A stretch of DNA of 64,000 bases from Bacillus pumilus (GTDB lineage Bacteria; Bacillota; Bacilli; Bacillales; Bacillaceae). Position 1 is the first letter of the stretch. The number at the start of each line of letters is the position of its first letter. Both the position numbers and the translations under genes were made by a program. Positions 44,031 through 53,116 of the stretch are shown here, piece by piece. The stretch is from the NCBI RefSeq assembly GCF_024498355.1, contig NZ_CP101833.1, positions 973,001 through 1,037,000 on the forward strand. The letters run 5' to 3'. Below the pieces are notes generated by a model, which worked only from the letters and a program-made list of their open reading frames with translations, was not told where the DNA came from and made no database searches.

Positions 44031-44056
44031 AGAACCCCTTCTATCGGGGTTCTTTT
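44031..44056. terminator. Bidirectional terminator between yhfE and gltT
   Basis: AGAACCCC / GGGGTTCT with A run before and T run after. Confidence 0.88.
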
Positions 44057-44059
44057 TGA

Positions 44060-45349
44060 TTAGCTTGAAAGCTGTGTTGGCTCAGGAACATCTTGTCCAG
44101 TCATCACACGATGTCCTTTTTCAGGGTCATATTGCCCTTCCCATTTAGACATCACGACAGCTGCAAGTGCATTACCTGTTAAGTTGACAACAGTTCGCGC
44201 CATATCCATGATACGGTCAACACCTGCAATAAATGCAAGACCTTCAGCAGGTACACCGATCGTTCCTAGTGTTGCGAGTAATACGACAAATGAAGTACCA
44301 GGAACGGCAGCCATTCCCTTTGATGTCACCATCAGCACAAGAACAAGTGTGAGCTGCTGTACGATCGTGAGGTCAATGCCATATACCTGTGCAAGGAAAA
44401 GCGCAGCGATGGCTTGATACAAGACGGAGCCGTCCAGGTTAAACGTATAACCGATTGGGATAACGAAAGAGACAATTCCTTTTGGACATCCGATGCGCTC
44501 CATTTTATCCATGACTCTTGGTAAAACTGTTTCAGAGCTTGATGTACTAAAGGCAAGAAGCATTTCGTCTTTCATGTAAGCAAGAAATCTGAAAATATTG
44601 ACGCCGATCATCTTTCCAATAATTCCGAATACAACGATAAGGAAGAGAGCCAGCGCAAAATAAACAAGACCTACAAGCTTACCTAATGAAATAAGAGATT
44701 CAAGACCAAATTTTGAAACTGTTACACCAATGAGTGCGAAGACACCAAATGGTGCAGCTTTCATCACAACATTGACGACATGGAACATGGCATGTGATAC
44801 ACCTTCAAAGAAGGCGAGCACTGGTTTACCGCGTTCACCAATGGCTGAAACGCCGAGTGCAAATAAGACAGTGAAGAAAATAATCGCAAGCAAATCACCT
44901 TCCGCCAATGATTGGAAGAAGTTCGTTGGAACGATATGAAGGAACGTATCAGCAACTGATTTACTGCTTTGCTCTTTTTCCGTTTCAACATACTGGCTAA
45001 TATCTTGTTTTTCCGTATGTCCAAAGTCAACGCCCGCACCAGGTTGAACAAAGTTAGCAAGTACAAGACCAAGGATAATCGCAAATGTTGTGATAATTTC
45101 AAAATAAAGAATGGTTCTAAAACCGAGCTTCCCTACTTTTTTACCATCACCGGCACCTGCAACACCTAAAATTAAGCTAGAGACGACAATCGGTATGACA
45201 ATCATCTTAATGAGTCTTAAGAAGAAGTCTCCAATTGGTTTTAAGTATGTCTCAACACCTGGGTTACCGAAAAAGATCGCACCAACAACGACGCCGAGAA
45301 TAAGACCGATTAGGATTTGTGTAGCTAATCCGAATTTTAATTTTTTCAT
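44060..45349 (-). CDS. gltT: Glutamate/aspartate:proton symporter GltT
   Basis: This 429-residue DAACS-family symporter has the conserved serine-rich loop AFSTSSSETVLP, the reentrant/TM7 region NLDGSVLYQAIAALFLAQ and TM8 motif MDMARTVVNLTGNALA. The ATG at 45349 has GGGAGG upstream and gives the B. subtilis length of 429. It imports aspartate and glutamate with protons; in B. subtilis GltT is the main aspartate carrier and also lets in glyphosate-like analogues. Confidence 0.94.
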   Translation of the reverse strand: MKKLKFGLATQILIGLILGVVVGAIFFGNPGVETYLKPIGDFFLRLIKMIVIPIVVSSLILGVAGAGDGKKVGKLGFRTILYFEIITTFAIILGLVLANFVQPGAGVDFGHTEKQDISQYVETEKEQSSKSVADTFLHIVPTNFFQSLAEGDLLAIIFFTVLFALGVSAIGERGKPVLAFFEGVSHAMFHVVNVVMKAAPFGVFALIGVTVSKFGLESLISLGKLVGLVYFALALFLIVVFGIIGKMIGVNIFRFLAYMKDEMLLAFSTSSSETVLPRVMDKMERIGCPKGIVSFVIPIGYTFNLDGSVLYQAIAALFLAQVYGIDLTIVQQLTLVLVLMVTSKGMAAVPGTSFVVLLATLGTIGVPAEGLAFIAGVDRIMDMARTVVNLTGNALAAVVMSKWEGQYDPEKGHRVMTGQDVPEPTQLSS

Positions 45350-45688
45350 AGATTTCCTCCCTAACTTATTCATTAAAGGAATATTCCCATCATATTAAGT
45401 TTTAATATATGAATTAAAGTATAACTAAAATTAAAGAGGTTCGTCCATGATTAAATTATATTGAGAAAATACAAAATTGTTTGAAAAAATGAACACTTCG
45501 AACCTCCTCCGTTGTTTTAAGTCAATAAAAAGTGTCTTCAGAACTAAAAGTCATCATATGAAAATACTAAAAAACCCTTTTGTGACAAGGGTTTTACCTT
45601 TTTACCTATTTTTCTGAAAAAATAAAAAGCACTTTTGACTCCAACTGACGACGGAGAAAAAAAGTGCTTTTTTATTCAATTTATTCCC
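45350..45688. other. gltT upstream region with two terminator hairpins
   Basis: 339 bp without a gene. Hairpin AAAACCCTT / AAGGGTTTT lies at 45571-45594. The larger hairpin AAAAAGCACTTTT / AAAAAGTGCTTTTTT (45624-45673) is the terminator of yhfH on the minus strand and has T on both sides. The gltT promoter should lie between 45380 and 45480; no clear -35/-10 pair stands out. Confidence 0.6.
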
Positions 45689-45826
45689 TTATTTAAGATA
45701 ACTTACTTGTGAGCATTCCTCACATTCATTACCGTAACACTCGTGCTGTTCCATTAAATCATTTCCACATTTTGTGCATTTCTTTGAGGGCAAATTTCTA
45801 AAAAACTCAGTGATTTTTCCTAGCAT
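45689..45826 (-). CDS. yhfH: YhfH family small zinc-ribbon protein
   Basis: This 45-residue protein (MLGKITEFFRNLPSKKCTKC...) has four to five cysteines in CTKCG and CYGNECEEC, a likely zinc ribbon. It is the YhfH family; the B. subtilis gene lies between gltT and yhfI too. GGAGG stands 7 bases before the ATG. It is too short for many gene finders. Function unknown. Confidence 0.85.
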   Translation of the reverse strand: MLGKITEFFRNLPSKKCTKCGNDLMEQHECYGNECEECSQVSYLK

Positions 45827-45976
45827 TTGTCATCCTCCAATACATTTTGTTGCTATCATTGTATTATAACAGATTAATAATTGTCAATCTGTTTTGTAAC
45901 AATAGGCAAGAAGAATGCTTTTTTCATGAAAAATGGGTATATTGTAAGAAGGGGATTTTTACAAAAGGAGGGAAGA

Positions 45977-46726
45977 ATGACGATGAAATTAACCGTGATT
46001 GGATGCTACGGAGGGTTTCCAGCAGCCGGTGAGGCGACATCAGGTTATCTTTTTGAATCAGATGGTTTCCGGCTGCTTGTAGACTGCGGGAGCGGTGTTC
46101 TTTCTAAGCTTCAGCAAACCATTGATATAGAAGAACTAGATGCTGTTCTCCTTTCTCATTATCATCACGATCATATTGCTGATATAGGACCTCTCCAATA
46201 TGCGAAATTAGTGGGTTATCATTTAGGGAAAAGCAGCGGTCCGCTTCCGATCTATGGACATAATGGTGATCAAGAGGCATTTGATCGGCTTTCTGATCAT
46301 GTACATACAAAAGCAAAGCCTTATCATCCGGCAGAAGGCATGCAAATCGGCCCATTTCAAATTTATTTTTTGAAAACGGTTCATCCGGCAGAATGCTATG
46401 CTATGAGAATTGAGACAGATGATGCTGTGGTGATGTATACAGCAGATTCAAGCTATCAGGACGCTTTTATCCCGTTTAGTAAAAATGCAGATCTACTGAT
46501 CGCCGAAAGCAATTTTTACGCAGGACAAGACGGATCAGGTGCAGGACATATGAACAGTACAGAAGTGGGGAAGATTGCAAATGAAGCAAAGGTTGGGGAG
46601 CTCATCATCACTCATCTCCCTCATTTCGGACGGCATAAAGACCTAGTCAATGAAGCGCAGACACTATATACTGGCAGTATACAGCTTGCCCATTCAGGGC
46701 TTAGATGGAACAAGGAAGGAAGATAG
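45977..46726 (+). CDS. yhfI: Metallo-beta-lactamase-fold hydrolase YhfI
   Basis: This 249-residue MBL-fold enzyme has the HxHxDH motif in LLSHYHHDHIADIGP and further ligands in VMYTADSSY and IITHLPHFGRH. This arrangement is close to RNase Z and cyclic-nucleotide phosphodiesterase relatives. GGAGG is 5 bases before the ATG at 45977; a second ATG at 45983 has 11-base spacing and is possible. It is 2 bp from lplJ, so the two are coupled. Confidence 0.9.
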   Translation: MTMKLTVIGCYGGFPAAGEATSGYLFESDGFRLLVDCGSGVLSKLQQTIDIEELDAVLLSHYHHDHIADIGPLQYAKLVGYHLGKSSGPLPIYGHNGDQEAFDRLSDHVHTKAKPYHPAEGMQIGPFQIYFLKTVHPAECYAMRIETDDAVVMYTADSSYQDAFIPFSKNADLLIAESNFYAGQDGSGAGHMNSTEVGKIANEAKVGELIITHLPHFGRHKDLVNEAQTLYTGSIQLAHSGLRWNKEGR

Positions 46727-46728
46727 AG

Positions 46729-47718
46729 ATGCTGTTTATCGATAACGAACAACATGTTGACCCAATGATTAATCTGGCAATTGAAGAGTATTGCTTAAAA
46801 TATTTAGATCCAGAAGAAACGTATTTGCTGTTTTACATCAACCAGCCGTCGATTATCATTGGAAAGAACCAAAATACAATAGAAGAAATCAATACAAAGT
46901 ATGTGGAAGATAATGGAATTAAAGTCGTTCGCCGCCTATCCGGCGGTGGTGCAGTTTACCATGACAAAGGAAACTTAAACTTCAGCTTTATTACAAAAGA
47001 TGACGGGGACAGCTTCCATAACTTTAAAAAGTTCACGGAGCCAGTCATCAAAGCACTTGAAAAGCTAGGAGTCAAAGCTGAATTAAGCGGCAGAAATGAC
47101 ATCATGGCAGATGGACGCAAAATTTCTGGAAATGCCCAGTTCGCCACACGAGGACGTATTTTCAGTCATGGCACACTGCTATTTGATTCAGAAATTGAAC
47201 ATGTCGTCTCTGCATTAAATGTGAAAAAAGAAAAGATTGAATCTAAAGGCATTAAATCCATTAGAAGCAGGGTCGCGAATATTAGCGAACTAATGGATCA
47301 AAAAATGACAACAGAGGAATTTAGAAAAATTCTTTTAAGCTACATTTTTGATACGGATGGGGACGTGCCTCGATATCAACTGACTGAAAAGGATTGGCAA
47401 AAGATCCATGAAATTTCCCAGGATCGATATCAAAAATGGGAATGGAACTACGGCCGTTCACCTAAGTTTAATTTGCAGCACTCTAAGCGGTTCTCAGCTG
47501 GCTCGATCGATCTGCGTTTAGAGGTGAAAAAAGGCATGATCCAAGACTGCAAGATCTTTGGTGACTTCTTTGGTGTGGGGGATATTGCCGATATTGAAAA
47601 AAGACTGATCGGACAGCAATATGATCGTAAAACCATCAGCGACGTATTAGAAGATATGGATATGCGCCACTATTTCGGCAACGTATCGAAAGAAGATTTT
47701 CTTGATTTGATTTATTAA
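46729..47718 (+). CDS. lplJ: Lipoate-protein ligase LplJ
   Basis: This 329-residue ligase attaches lipoate to the E2 and GcvH proteins using ATP. It shows RRLSGGGAVYHDKGNLNFSF and the catalytic-lysine segment GRKISGNAQF. The ATG at 46729 has AAGGAAG upstream and follows the yhfI stop by two bases. B. subtilis LplJ (YhfJ) is 331. Operon with yhfI; a strong terminator follows. Confidence 0.95.
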   Translation: MLFIDNEQHVDPMINLAIEEYCLKYLDPEETYLLFYINQPSIIIGKNQNTIEEINTKYVEDNGIKVVRRLSGGGAVYHDKGNLNFSFITKDDGDSFHNFKKFTEPVIKALEKLGVKAELSGRNDIMADGRKISGNAQFATRGRIFSHGTLLFDSEIEHVVSALNVKKEKIESKGIKSIRSRVANISELMDQKMTTEEFRKILLSYIFDTDGDVPRYQLTEKDWQKIHEISQDRYQKWEWNYGRSPKFNLQHSKRFSAGSIDLRLEVKKGMIQDCKIFGDFFGVGDIADIEKRLIGQQYDRKTISDVLEDMDMRHYFGNVSKEDFLDLIY

Positions 47719-47726
47719 GCGGGGGA

Positions 47727-47757
47727 CAAGCACGGCTAGAGATAGCGGTGCTTTTTT
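47727..47757 (+). terminator. Intrinsic terminator of lplJ
   Basis: AAGCACGGCTA / TAGCGGTGCTT followed by T. Confidence 0.88.
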
Positions 47758-47791
47758 GATTAAAAGAAATGAAAGCGATTAACATTTGATC

Positions 47792-47821
47792 TTGTGGATT
47801 TTTTCGATTGTCTATTATAAT
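47792..47821 (+). promoter_or_regulatory. Sigma-A promoter of lcfB
   Basis: -10 TATAAT (47816-47821), preceded by TTGTGG at 18-bp spacing. The FadR box starts 27 bp downstream. Confidence 0.6.
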
Positions 47822-47848
47822 AGAAAGGAGGAATGCTTGGCCATAAAA

Positions 47849-47866
47849 TGAATGGCTATTCATTCA
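47849..47866. promoter_or_regulatory. FadR operator upstream of lcfB
   Basis: TGAATGGCTATTCATTCA matches the Bacillus FadR box (TGAATGAnTAnTCATTCA) with one base out. It lies between promoter and start codon. FadR releases this site when long-chain acyl-CoA builds up. Confidence 0.8.
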
Positions 47867-47891
47867 TTGACGACGCATAAGGGGTGGGAGA

Positions 47892-49445
47892 ATGGAATTG
47901 ATCAAAAATCTTGAGCAGACTGCGATGACCAAGGGAGAAAGTATCGCACTGGTCTTTGAAGGAAAGAAGTGGACCTATCGAGAGCTGATGACAAGTGTCG
48001 AGCGTTTTGCAGATGGCTTAGTCAACGAAGGGTTTCAAGCTGGGGAACATATCGCGCTTATTTTAGGAAATTCACCGCATTTCGTCATTTCTTTTTTTGG
48101 TGCATTGAAGGCAGGGCTTGTCGTTGTACCTGTCAATCCAACATACACGCCAAGTGAAATTGGATATATGCTGATCACAGGAGATGTAAAAGGCATTGTT
48201 GCACCTGATCAGCTTTTGCCAGTATACGAGCAGGTGTATGAACAGCTTCCGGCTATTGAACGAGTGATAATTTGTGCAGAAAATGAATCGGCGTGCAGAT
48301 CAAGTTTTAAGGAAGTATCTGATCGTCTTGTCTTCTTTGGAAAGCTTGTGTCTGGACATGCGCCAGAAACGACACATCCTTCCAATCAGCCTGACGATAC
48401 TGCGGTTATTTTATTTACATCTGGCACGACAGGAAAACCAAAGGGTGCGATGCTGACTCATTTCAACCTTTATTCAAATGCCAGAGACATTGCTGAGTAC
48501 CTATCGATTGATGAAAGGGACAAGGTCATTGCTGCTTTGCCCATGTTCCATGTATTTTGTTTAACGGTCTGTATGAATGCACCGTTGATTCATGGCGCGA
48601 CCATTTATGTCCTGCCGCATTTCAGCCCATCTGAGCTTTTGCGCATGATGGAAAAAGAAAAACCCACGCTATTTGTTGGTGTTCCAACCATGTATAACTA
48701 TTTATACCGCCAAGACGGTCATGATGAAGCGATGACATCAGTGAGGATTTGTATATCAGGTGGTGCTTCGATGCCTGTTGCTTTACTACACGGTTTTGAG
48801 AAAAAGTTCGGTGTCACGGTGCTGGAGGGCTATGGATTATCAGAGGCTTCCCCAGTGACTGCTTTCAATCCTCTTGATGGAAAAAGAAAACCGGGTTCAG
48901 TCGGGACCGACATTATGAATGTGAAGAATAAGATCGTGAATGAGCTTGGAGAGGAAGTCGGTCCGAATGAAGTCGGAGAACTCATTGCAAAAGGGCCAAA
49001 CATCATGAAAGGCTATTATCAAATGCCAGAAGATACTGAAGCTGCATTGCGGGACGGGTGGCTGTATACAGGTGATCTGGCGAGAAGAGATGAAGATGGA
49101 TATATTTATATTGTCGATCGAAAAAAGGATATGATTCTCGTTGGCGGTTATAATGTCTATCCAAGAGAAGTAGAAGAAGTGCTTTATCAACATGAAGCTG
49201 TAGCAGAAGCCGTCGTCATCGGTGTGCCAGATCCAAACACAGGTGAGGCTGTCGTGTGTTACATTTCCCCTAAGAAACATGCTCACATCAATCAAGAAGA
49301 CATCATCGTACATTGTTCACGCTATTTAGCGAAATATAAGCAGCCCCAAACGATCCATTTCATAGATGATATTCCAAAGAACACAACAGGTAAAATTTTA
49401 AGAAGAGCGCTAAAGGACAAGTATCAAACAGAAGAAAGTAAATAA
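47892..49445 (+). CDS. lcfB: Long-chain fatty acid-CoA ligase LcfB
   Basis: This 517-residue ANL-superfamily ligase activates fatty acids to acyl-CoA. It shows the P-loop [22 protein letters not shown], the hinge [20 protein letters not shown] and the C-terminal catalytic lysine in [21 protein letters not shown] precedes the ATG. B. subtilis LcfB (YhfL) is about 513 residues. Regulated by FadR, as the operator shows. Confidence 0.93.
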   Translation: MELIKNLEQTAMTKGESIALVFEGKKWTYRELMTSVERFADGLVNEGFQAGEHIALILGNSPHFVISFFGALKAGLVVVPVNPTYTPSEIGYMLITGDVKGIVAPDQLLPVYEQVYEQLPAIERVIICAENESACRSSFKEVSDRLVFFGKLVSGHAPETTHPSNQPDDTAVILFTSGTTGKPKGAMLTHFNLYSNARDIAEYLSIDERDKVIAALPMFHVFCLTVCMNAPLIHGATIYVLPHFSPSELLRMMEKEKPTLFVGVPTMYNYLYRQDGHDEAMTSVRICISGGASMPVALLHGFEKKFGVTVLEGYGLSEASPVTAFNPLDGKRKPGSVGTDIMNVKNKIVNELGEEVGPNEVGELIAKGPNIMKGYYQMPEDTEAALRDGWLYTGDLARRDEDGYIYIVDRKKDMILVGGYNVYPREVEEVLYQHEAVAEAVVIGVPDPNTGEAVVCYISPKKHAHINQEDIIVHCSRYLAKYKQPQTIHFIDDIPKNTTGKILRRALKDKYQTEESK

Positions 49446-49450
49446 AAAAG

Positions 49451-49468
49451 GGGAGTCTCTTATGAAGA
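49451..49468 (+). repeat. Proximal copy of the duplicated lcfB/yhfM terminator
   Basis: GGGAGTCTCTTATGAAGA is an exact 18-bp match to 49651-49668. Here the right arm of the hairpin has degraded to AGTTCCT, and the repeat element begins next. Confidence 0.85.
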
Positions 49469-49474
49469 AGTTCC

Positions 49475-49648
49475 TCAGCGTGAAGACAAACCCTCGCATT
49501 CGGTGTCAGTTCTGCGTGCTGGTGCTCACGAATATCAAATTCGCTCCGCGCCAGTACTCGGCCTTCCTAGACTTCAAGGGTTTTCATATCACGCTGAAAA
49601 GAAGACAAAGGGCTAAAATCAAGATCATTTTAGCCCTTTGTCAACAAT
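49475..49648 (-). repeat. Dispersed terminator-associated repeat, copy 4
   Basis: 174 bp, same orientation as copy 3. It starts TCAGCGTGAAGACAAACCC and ends CCTTTGTCAACAAT. Nearly identical to copy 1 over its whole length. Flanked by an exact 18-bp direct repeat taken from the terminator hairpin that overlaps the yhfM stop codon. Confidence 0.92.
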
Positions 49649-49675
49649 CTGGGAGTCTCTTATGAAGAGACTCCC
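49649..49675. terminator. Terminator between lcfB and yhfM
   Basis: GGGAGTCTC / GAGACTCCC with T after it on the plus strand (CTTTTG). It contains the yhfM stop codon at 49660. Confidence 0.8.
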
Positions 49676-50076
49676 TTTTGAATGGCTTCTTTTAACTGTT
49701 TCTGAAAAGAATTTGACTGTTTTTGATTCAGTTCATAATACGTGCCATCTACTAAAAAAACGACCTGAGAACGGTTGGTCCATAGCTGAAAGGTGGTGCC
49801 GTTTGTTCGTCCAAACATCACCTTGGCAATATAATCAGGTTTTTTTATATTTTTCTTAAGATGATTGCTTGTTTGTTTGCCTTTGTTTAATTCTTCAATT
49901 AAATCTTCAGCTGTGTCTTTATCATCTATTTCATAAGAAATGGACTGATTCGACGGTGAAAGCAATAATTTTTCTGCTCGATTCTCATCGAAAATGTCAC
50001 TAGTCCTGCTGAACACATAAAAGAAGGTGATCAGTAAAAGTCCAAAGATCACAATTCCTGCAAGAATTTTCTTCAT
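49660..50076 (-). CDS. yhfM: Hypothetical membrane-anchored protein YhfM
   Basis: This 138-residue protein has one N-terminal membrane helix (KKILAGIVIFGLLLITFFYVF) and an extracellular region without a named domain. GGAGG before the ATG at 50076 decides the start. The position before yhfN matches B. subtilis yhfM (about 131 residues). Function unknown. Its last codons are part of the terminator hairpin, and a copy of them survives at 49451 on the other side of the repeat. Confidence 0.78.
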   Translation of the reverse strand: MKKILAGIVIFGLLLITFFYVFSRTSDIFDENRAEKLLLSPSNQSISYEIDDKDTAEDLIEELNKGKQTSNHLKKNIKKPDYIAKVMFGRTNGTTFQLWTNRSQVVFLVDGTYYELNQKQSNSFQKQLKEAIQKGVSS

Positions 50077-50253
50077 TTTGATCCTCCAACTCACTGTTTT
50101 ACCTATAGCTTCCCCGGTTTTTTAGAAGCATAATCATTTTTTCCGCTCAAGCTTTTGCAGATGGGGCATGCTATGATGGAGGCAAATGAGACAGGTTCTA
50201 AACAAAAGTGTGCGTGATTAGAATAAAGAGAGGGATGGAAAGGAGGCTGACCT

Positions 50254-51540
50254 GTGCGTGTACGTAAATGGGTAGCTCTTGCAACGTTAGCATACATATT
50301 GTACGGTCTGTTTATTTATTTTTATTTGTTTCTAATGGGTGATTCATCTGTTCCTGAAAGTGTGAAAGGGACAAGTGCAGACCCGCATACCTTTATGACA
50401 AGCCATGAGCTTGTCATCAGCGAGAATTTCTCGAAAATACGTAACCTGCTGTACTTTATGACAATCCCGTTAGATTGGTACGTCTTTTTCCTTTTGCTCA
50501 TTTCAGGGTTTTCACGGAAATTAGCAGACTGGAGCTTTGCAGCAGCTCGTTTCACATTCTTAAGTAAACTTGTTTATGTCTTCGTGCTGTCACTTCTAAC
50601 AATGCTGGTTTCATTGCCGATCAAGTGGATTGGCTATCAGCTGTCTTTACACTACGGAATATCTGCTCAAAGCACAGCAAGCTGGTTAAAGGATCAAACG
50701 CTGGATTTCTGGATTGAATATCCGCTCCTTTCCCTATGTGCCCTTGTGTTCTTTTGGCTTATTCAAAAGAGAAGGAAGTTATGGTGGCTGTATGGCTGGT
50801 GTTTGACAGTCCCAGTCACACTCTTCCTCTTCTTTATACAACCGGTCGTCATTGATCCGCTATACAACGATTTTTACCCATTAAAGGATCAAGCACTTGA
50901 GAAAAAGATATTAACGCTTGCAGAAAAAGCGCATATCCCGGCAGATCATGTATATGAGGTCAATATGTCTGAGAAAACAAACACGATGAACGCTTATGTA
51001 ACAGGGATTGGTGAAAATAAACGCATTGTCTTATGGGACACGACGCTGCAAAAGCTAAAGGATCAGGAAATTTTATTTATCATGGCGCATGAAATGGGCC
51101 ATTACGTCATGAAGCATGTCTATATTGGCCTAGCTGGATATTTAGTGCTGTCACTAGCAGGATTTTTTGCAATGGACCGCCTTTATTTTTACCTTCATCA
51201 AAAGGGAGCTGCCTCATTTCGGCTGAAGGGACCACAGGATGTCGCTGCTCTTCCGCTTCTTTTGATCATTGTATCCATGCTGTCATTTGCAGCTTCCCCT
51301 TTTACAAATGCTGTTTCAAGGCATCAAGAACGGGCAGCTGATGAATATGCAGTGAACCTGACAAAAGATGGGGAGGCGGGGGTGACATCTTTTCAAAAAC
51401 TTGCAAAATCAGGTCTGTCCCAAGTCAATCCGCCGCTTCTAGTGAAAATATTCCGCTATGGACATCCTACGATGATGGACAGAATCACGGATATGGAAAA
51501 GGCAGCAAAAAAAGAGGGAACGTCAAATAGCAGTAAATAA
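50254..51540 (+). CDS. yhfN: M48-family (Ste24-like) membrane metalloprotease YhfN
   Basis: This 428-residue integral membrane protease begins at GTG with GGAGG upstream. Multiple helices surround the zinc motif AHEMGHYVMKH, with a third ligand in RHQERAADEYAV. It resembles CAAX prenyl protease 1 (Ste24) and B. subtilis YhfN (426). Such proteins cut membrane or membrane-near substrates; its own substrate is unknown. Confidence 0.9.
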   Translation: MRVRKWVALATLAYILYGLFIYFYLFLMGDSSVPESVKGTSADPHTFMTSHELVISENFSKIRNLLYFMTIPLDWYVFFLLLISGFSRKLADWSFAAARFTFLSKLVYVFVLSLLTMLVSLPIKWIGYQLSLHYGISAQSTASWLKDQTLDFWIEYPLLSLCALVFFWLIQKRRKLWWLYGWCLTVPVTLFLFFIQPVVIDPLYNDFYPLKDQALEKKILTLAEKAHIPADHVYEVNMSEKTNTMNAYVTGIGENKRIVLWDTTLQKLKDQEILFIMAHEMGHYVMKHVYIGLAGYLVLSLAGFFAMDRLYFYLHQKGAASFRLKGPQDVAALPLLLIIVSMLSFAASPFTNAVSRHQERAADEYAVNLTKDGEAGVTSFQKLAKSGLSQVNPPLLVKIFRYGHPTMMDRITDMEKAAKKEGTSNSSK

Positions 51541-51542
51541 AT

Positions 51543-51572
51543 AAAATCCGGCTGGGTCAGCCGGATTTTTTG
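51543..51572. terminator. Bidirectional terminator between yhfN and aprE
   Basis: AAAATCCGGCTG / CAGCCGGATTTT followed by T on the plus strand; A on the other side gives T on the minus strand. Confidence 0.88.
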
Positions 51573-51581
51573 CACACTTGT

Positions 51582-52733
51582 TTAGTTAGAAGCCGCTTGA
51601 ACGTTAATTAACCCTTTTCCGTAATAGAAGGAGTTACCAAGCGGTGTTGCCGTGTTTTCTAAGCGCTGGCGAACCTGTGAATTTGATAGATTCGGGTTCT
51701 TAGAAAGAATAAGCGCTGCTGCTCCTGCTACATGAGGAGAAGCCATAGACGTTCCAGTATAAGAGGTGTATCCACTGCTTGGTACTGTACTTAAAATGGA
51801 AGTACCAGGTGCGGAAACATCTAATTCAGGACCTGCGCTAGAAGATGAGTTTCTTACATTGCTGCTGTTCACATTGGCAACGGCAATTGTAGAATCATAT
51901 TTTGCTGGATAGCCAACAGTACTTGTAGAGCCAGTGGAGCCTGAATTACCTGCAGCAGCAACAACAACGATTCCGCGGTTGTTTGCTGTATCAACAGCAT
52001 TTTTAAGCGCTGTTGAACCGCTTGGTCCGCCTAAGCTCATATTGATGACATCCATGTTATTGGCAACAGCCCATTCAATACCGCTAATAATCCAGCTGTA
52101 TTGTCCATCGCCATAACGGTCTAACACTTTAACAGCATACAAGGAAGCGCTTGGAGCGACACCAAGAACACCAATTGTATTATCAAGAGCAGCAATGGTT
52201 CCGGCTACGTGAGTTCCGTGTGATTGAAAGTCTTGGGTGGCATTTGGCTCTGAAGGGACGAAGCTAGCACCGCCTGCAACATTTAAGTCAGGGTGTGCAG
52301 CGTGGATACCAGTATCAAGGACAGCTACTTTGACGTTAGCACCTTTATAACCTTGAGCGTGTACAGCTGGAGCTTTGATTTGAGGGATACCATAAGGGAC
52401 GGTTTGTGCATATGCTTCTGCTTTGTGGTCTTCTTCTACATAAGCAATGCTAGGGTCATGCTCAAGTTTTTTTGCGGCTTGTTCGGACATCTTCACTTGT
52501 GCAGCATTAATGAGCCGATATTGCTTTTCTAGTTTTCCACCATTTTGAGTCACCGCTTGTTTTTTAGAGCTGTTTGTGGTGGCAGAAGCTTTAAAGCCAA
52601 CGATATAGCTTTTTTCACTTTCTGACTTTGAGGCAGTCTCGGCATTTGCCATCGTGCCTCCAAACCCTGATGAAAACAGAAGAGGGACAGCCAATAAAAC
52701 ACTTGTCATCACATTTTTCTTTTTCACGCACAT
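51582..52733 (-). CDS. aprE: Subtilisin-type alkaline serine protease AprE
   Basis: This 383-residue preproprotease consists of a signal peptide (about 1-31), a propeptide (to 108) and a 275-residue mature enzyme starting [10 protein letters not shown]. The catalytic triad is D140 (VLDTGIH), H172 (SHGTHVAG) and S329 (GTSMASPH), which is 32/64/221 in the mature enzyme. Secreted; the main extracellular protease. The sequence is of the B. pumilus type, not B. subtilis. It may start at the ATG at 52733 or at a GTG two codons later. ScoC and PrsA, both encoded here, control and fold the enzyme. Confidence 0.97.
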   Translation of the reverse strand: MCVKKKNVMTSVLLAVPLLFSSGFGGTMANAETASKSESEKSYIVGFKASATTNSSKKQAVTQNGGKLEKQYRLINAAQVKMSEQAAKKLEHDPSIAYVEEDHKAEAYAQTVPYGIPQIKAPAVHAQGYKGANVKVAVLDTGIHAAHPDLNVAGGASFVPSEPNATQDFQSHGTHVAGTIAALDNTIGVLGVAPSASLYAVKVLDRYGDGQYSWIISGIEWAVANNMDVINMSLGGPSGSTALKNAVDTANNRGIVVVAAAGNSGSTGSTSTVGYPAKYDSTIAVANVNSSNVRNSSSSAGPELDVSAPGTSILSTVPSSGYTSYTGTSMASPHVAGAAALILSKNPNLSNSQVRQRLENTATPLGNSFYYGKGLINVQAASN

Positions 52734-52757
52734 TCCACATCCCTTTTTTCTTATTTC

Positions 52758-52803
52758 AGAATAATCATCCGTAGTCTATAAGAATGAAACGTTTGATTAT
52801 TCT
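52758..52803 (-). promoter_or_regulatory. aprE 5' leader stem-loop
   Basis: On the minus strand AGAATAATC (52803-52795) pairs perfectly with GATTATTCT (52766-52758). In B. subtilis the aprE mRNA begins with a stem of nearly the same sequence that makes the message extremely stable. Here the loop is much longer (28 bases). Confidence 0.7.
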
Positions 52804-53083
52804 GTATTTTCAGTTTAATAGAGGTAGGCAAATAAGAGTAGACCTGAATTTTTGTGAAAGTCCTAGCGGAAATTAGGTAATTAAGTCGCTTGTAATAGGT
52901 AGTGAATTATGTTTATTTTAGTTTTTCTGCGTTTTCCTATTAAAAAGGAAGTGTGCTTTTTTTCTCATGATCAATTTCAGGACAAACATTCGATACCCGA
53001 AAGGTCATTAAATAGGTAGAAAAGGCTAGCATCTATTTCGAATTTCGATATAAAAAAATATTATTTTATCATTGTTTCTGTCA
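52804..53083. other. aprE upstream regulatory region
   Basis: About 280 bp of AT-rich sequence without a gene, the usual place for AbrB, ScoC, SinR and DegU control. AATATTATT at 53057-53065 matches the ScoC consensus RATANTATY, about 320 bp before the gene, but such words are common in AT-rich DNA. No clear -35/-10 pair could be assigned. Confidence 0.5.
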
Positions 53084-53116
53084 TAAAAAAAGAACCTGCT
53101 AAGATCACAGGTTCTT
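53084..53116 (-). terminator. Intrinsic terminator of yhfR
   Basis: On the minus strand AAAGAACCTG / CAGGTTCTTT is followed by six T; it begins at the yhfR stop codon. Confidence 0.87.

Noticed and set aside
47771..47786. Possible cre site (TGAAAGCGATTAACA) upstream of lcfB
   Set aside because: The right arm is one base out of register with the consensus and it lies upstream of the -35; not reported as a feature.
48897..49313. 138-residue minus-strand frame
   Set aside because: Shadow of lcfB; composition is that of antisense code and no start signal exists.
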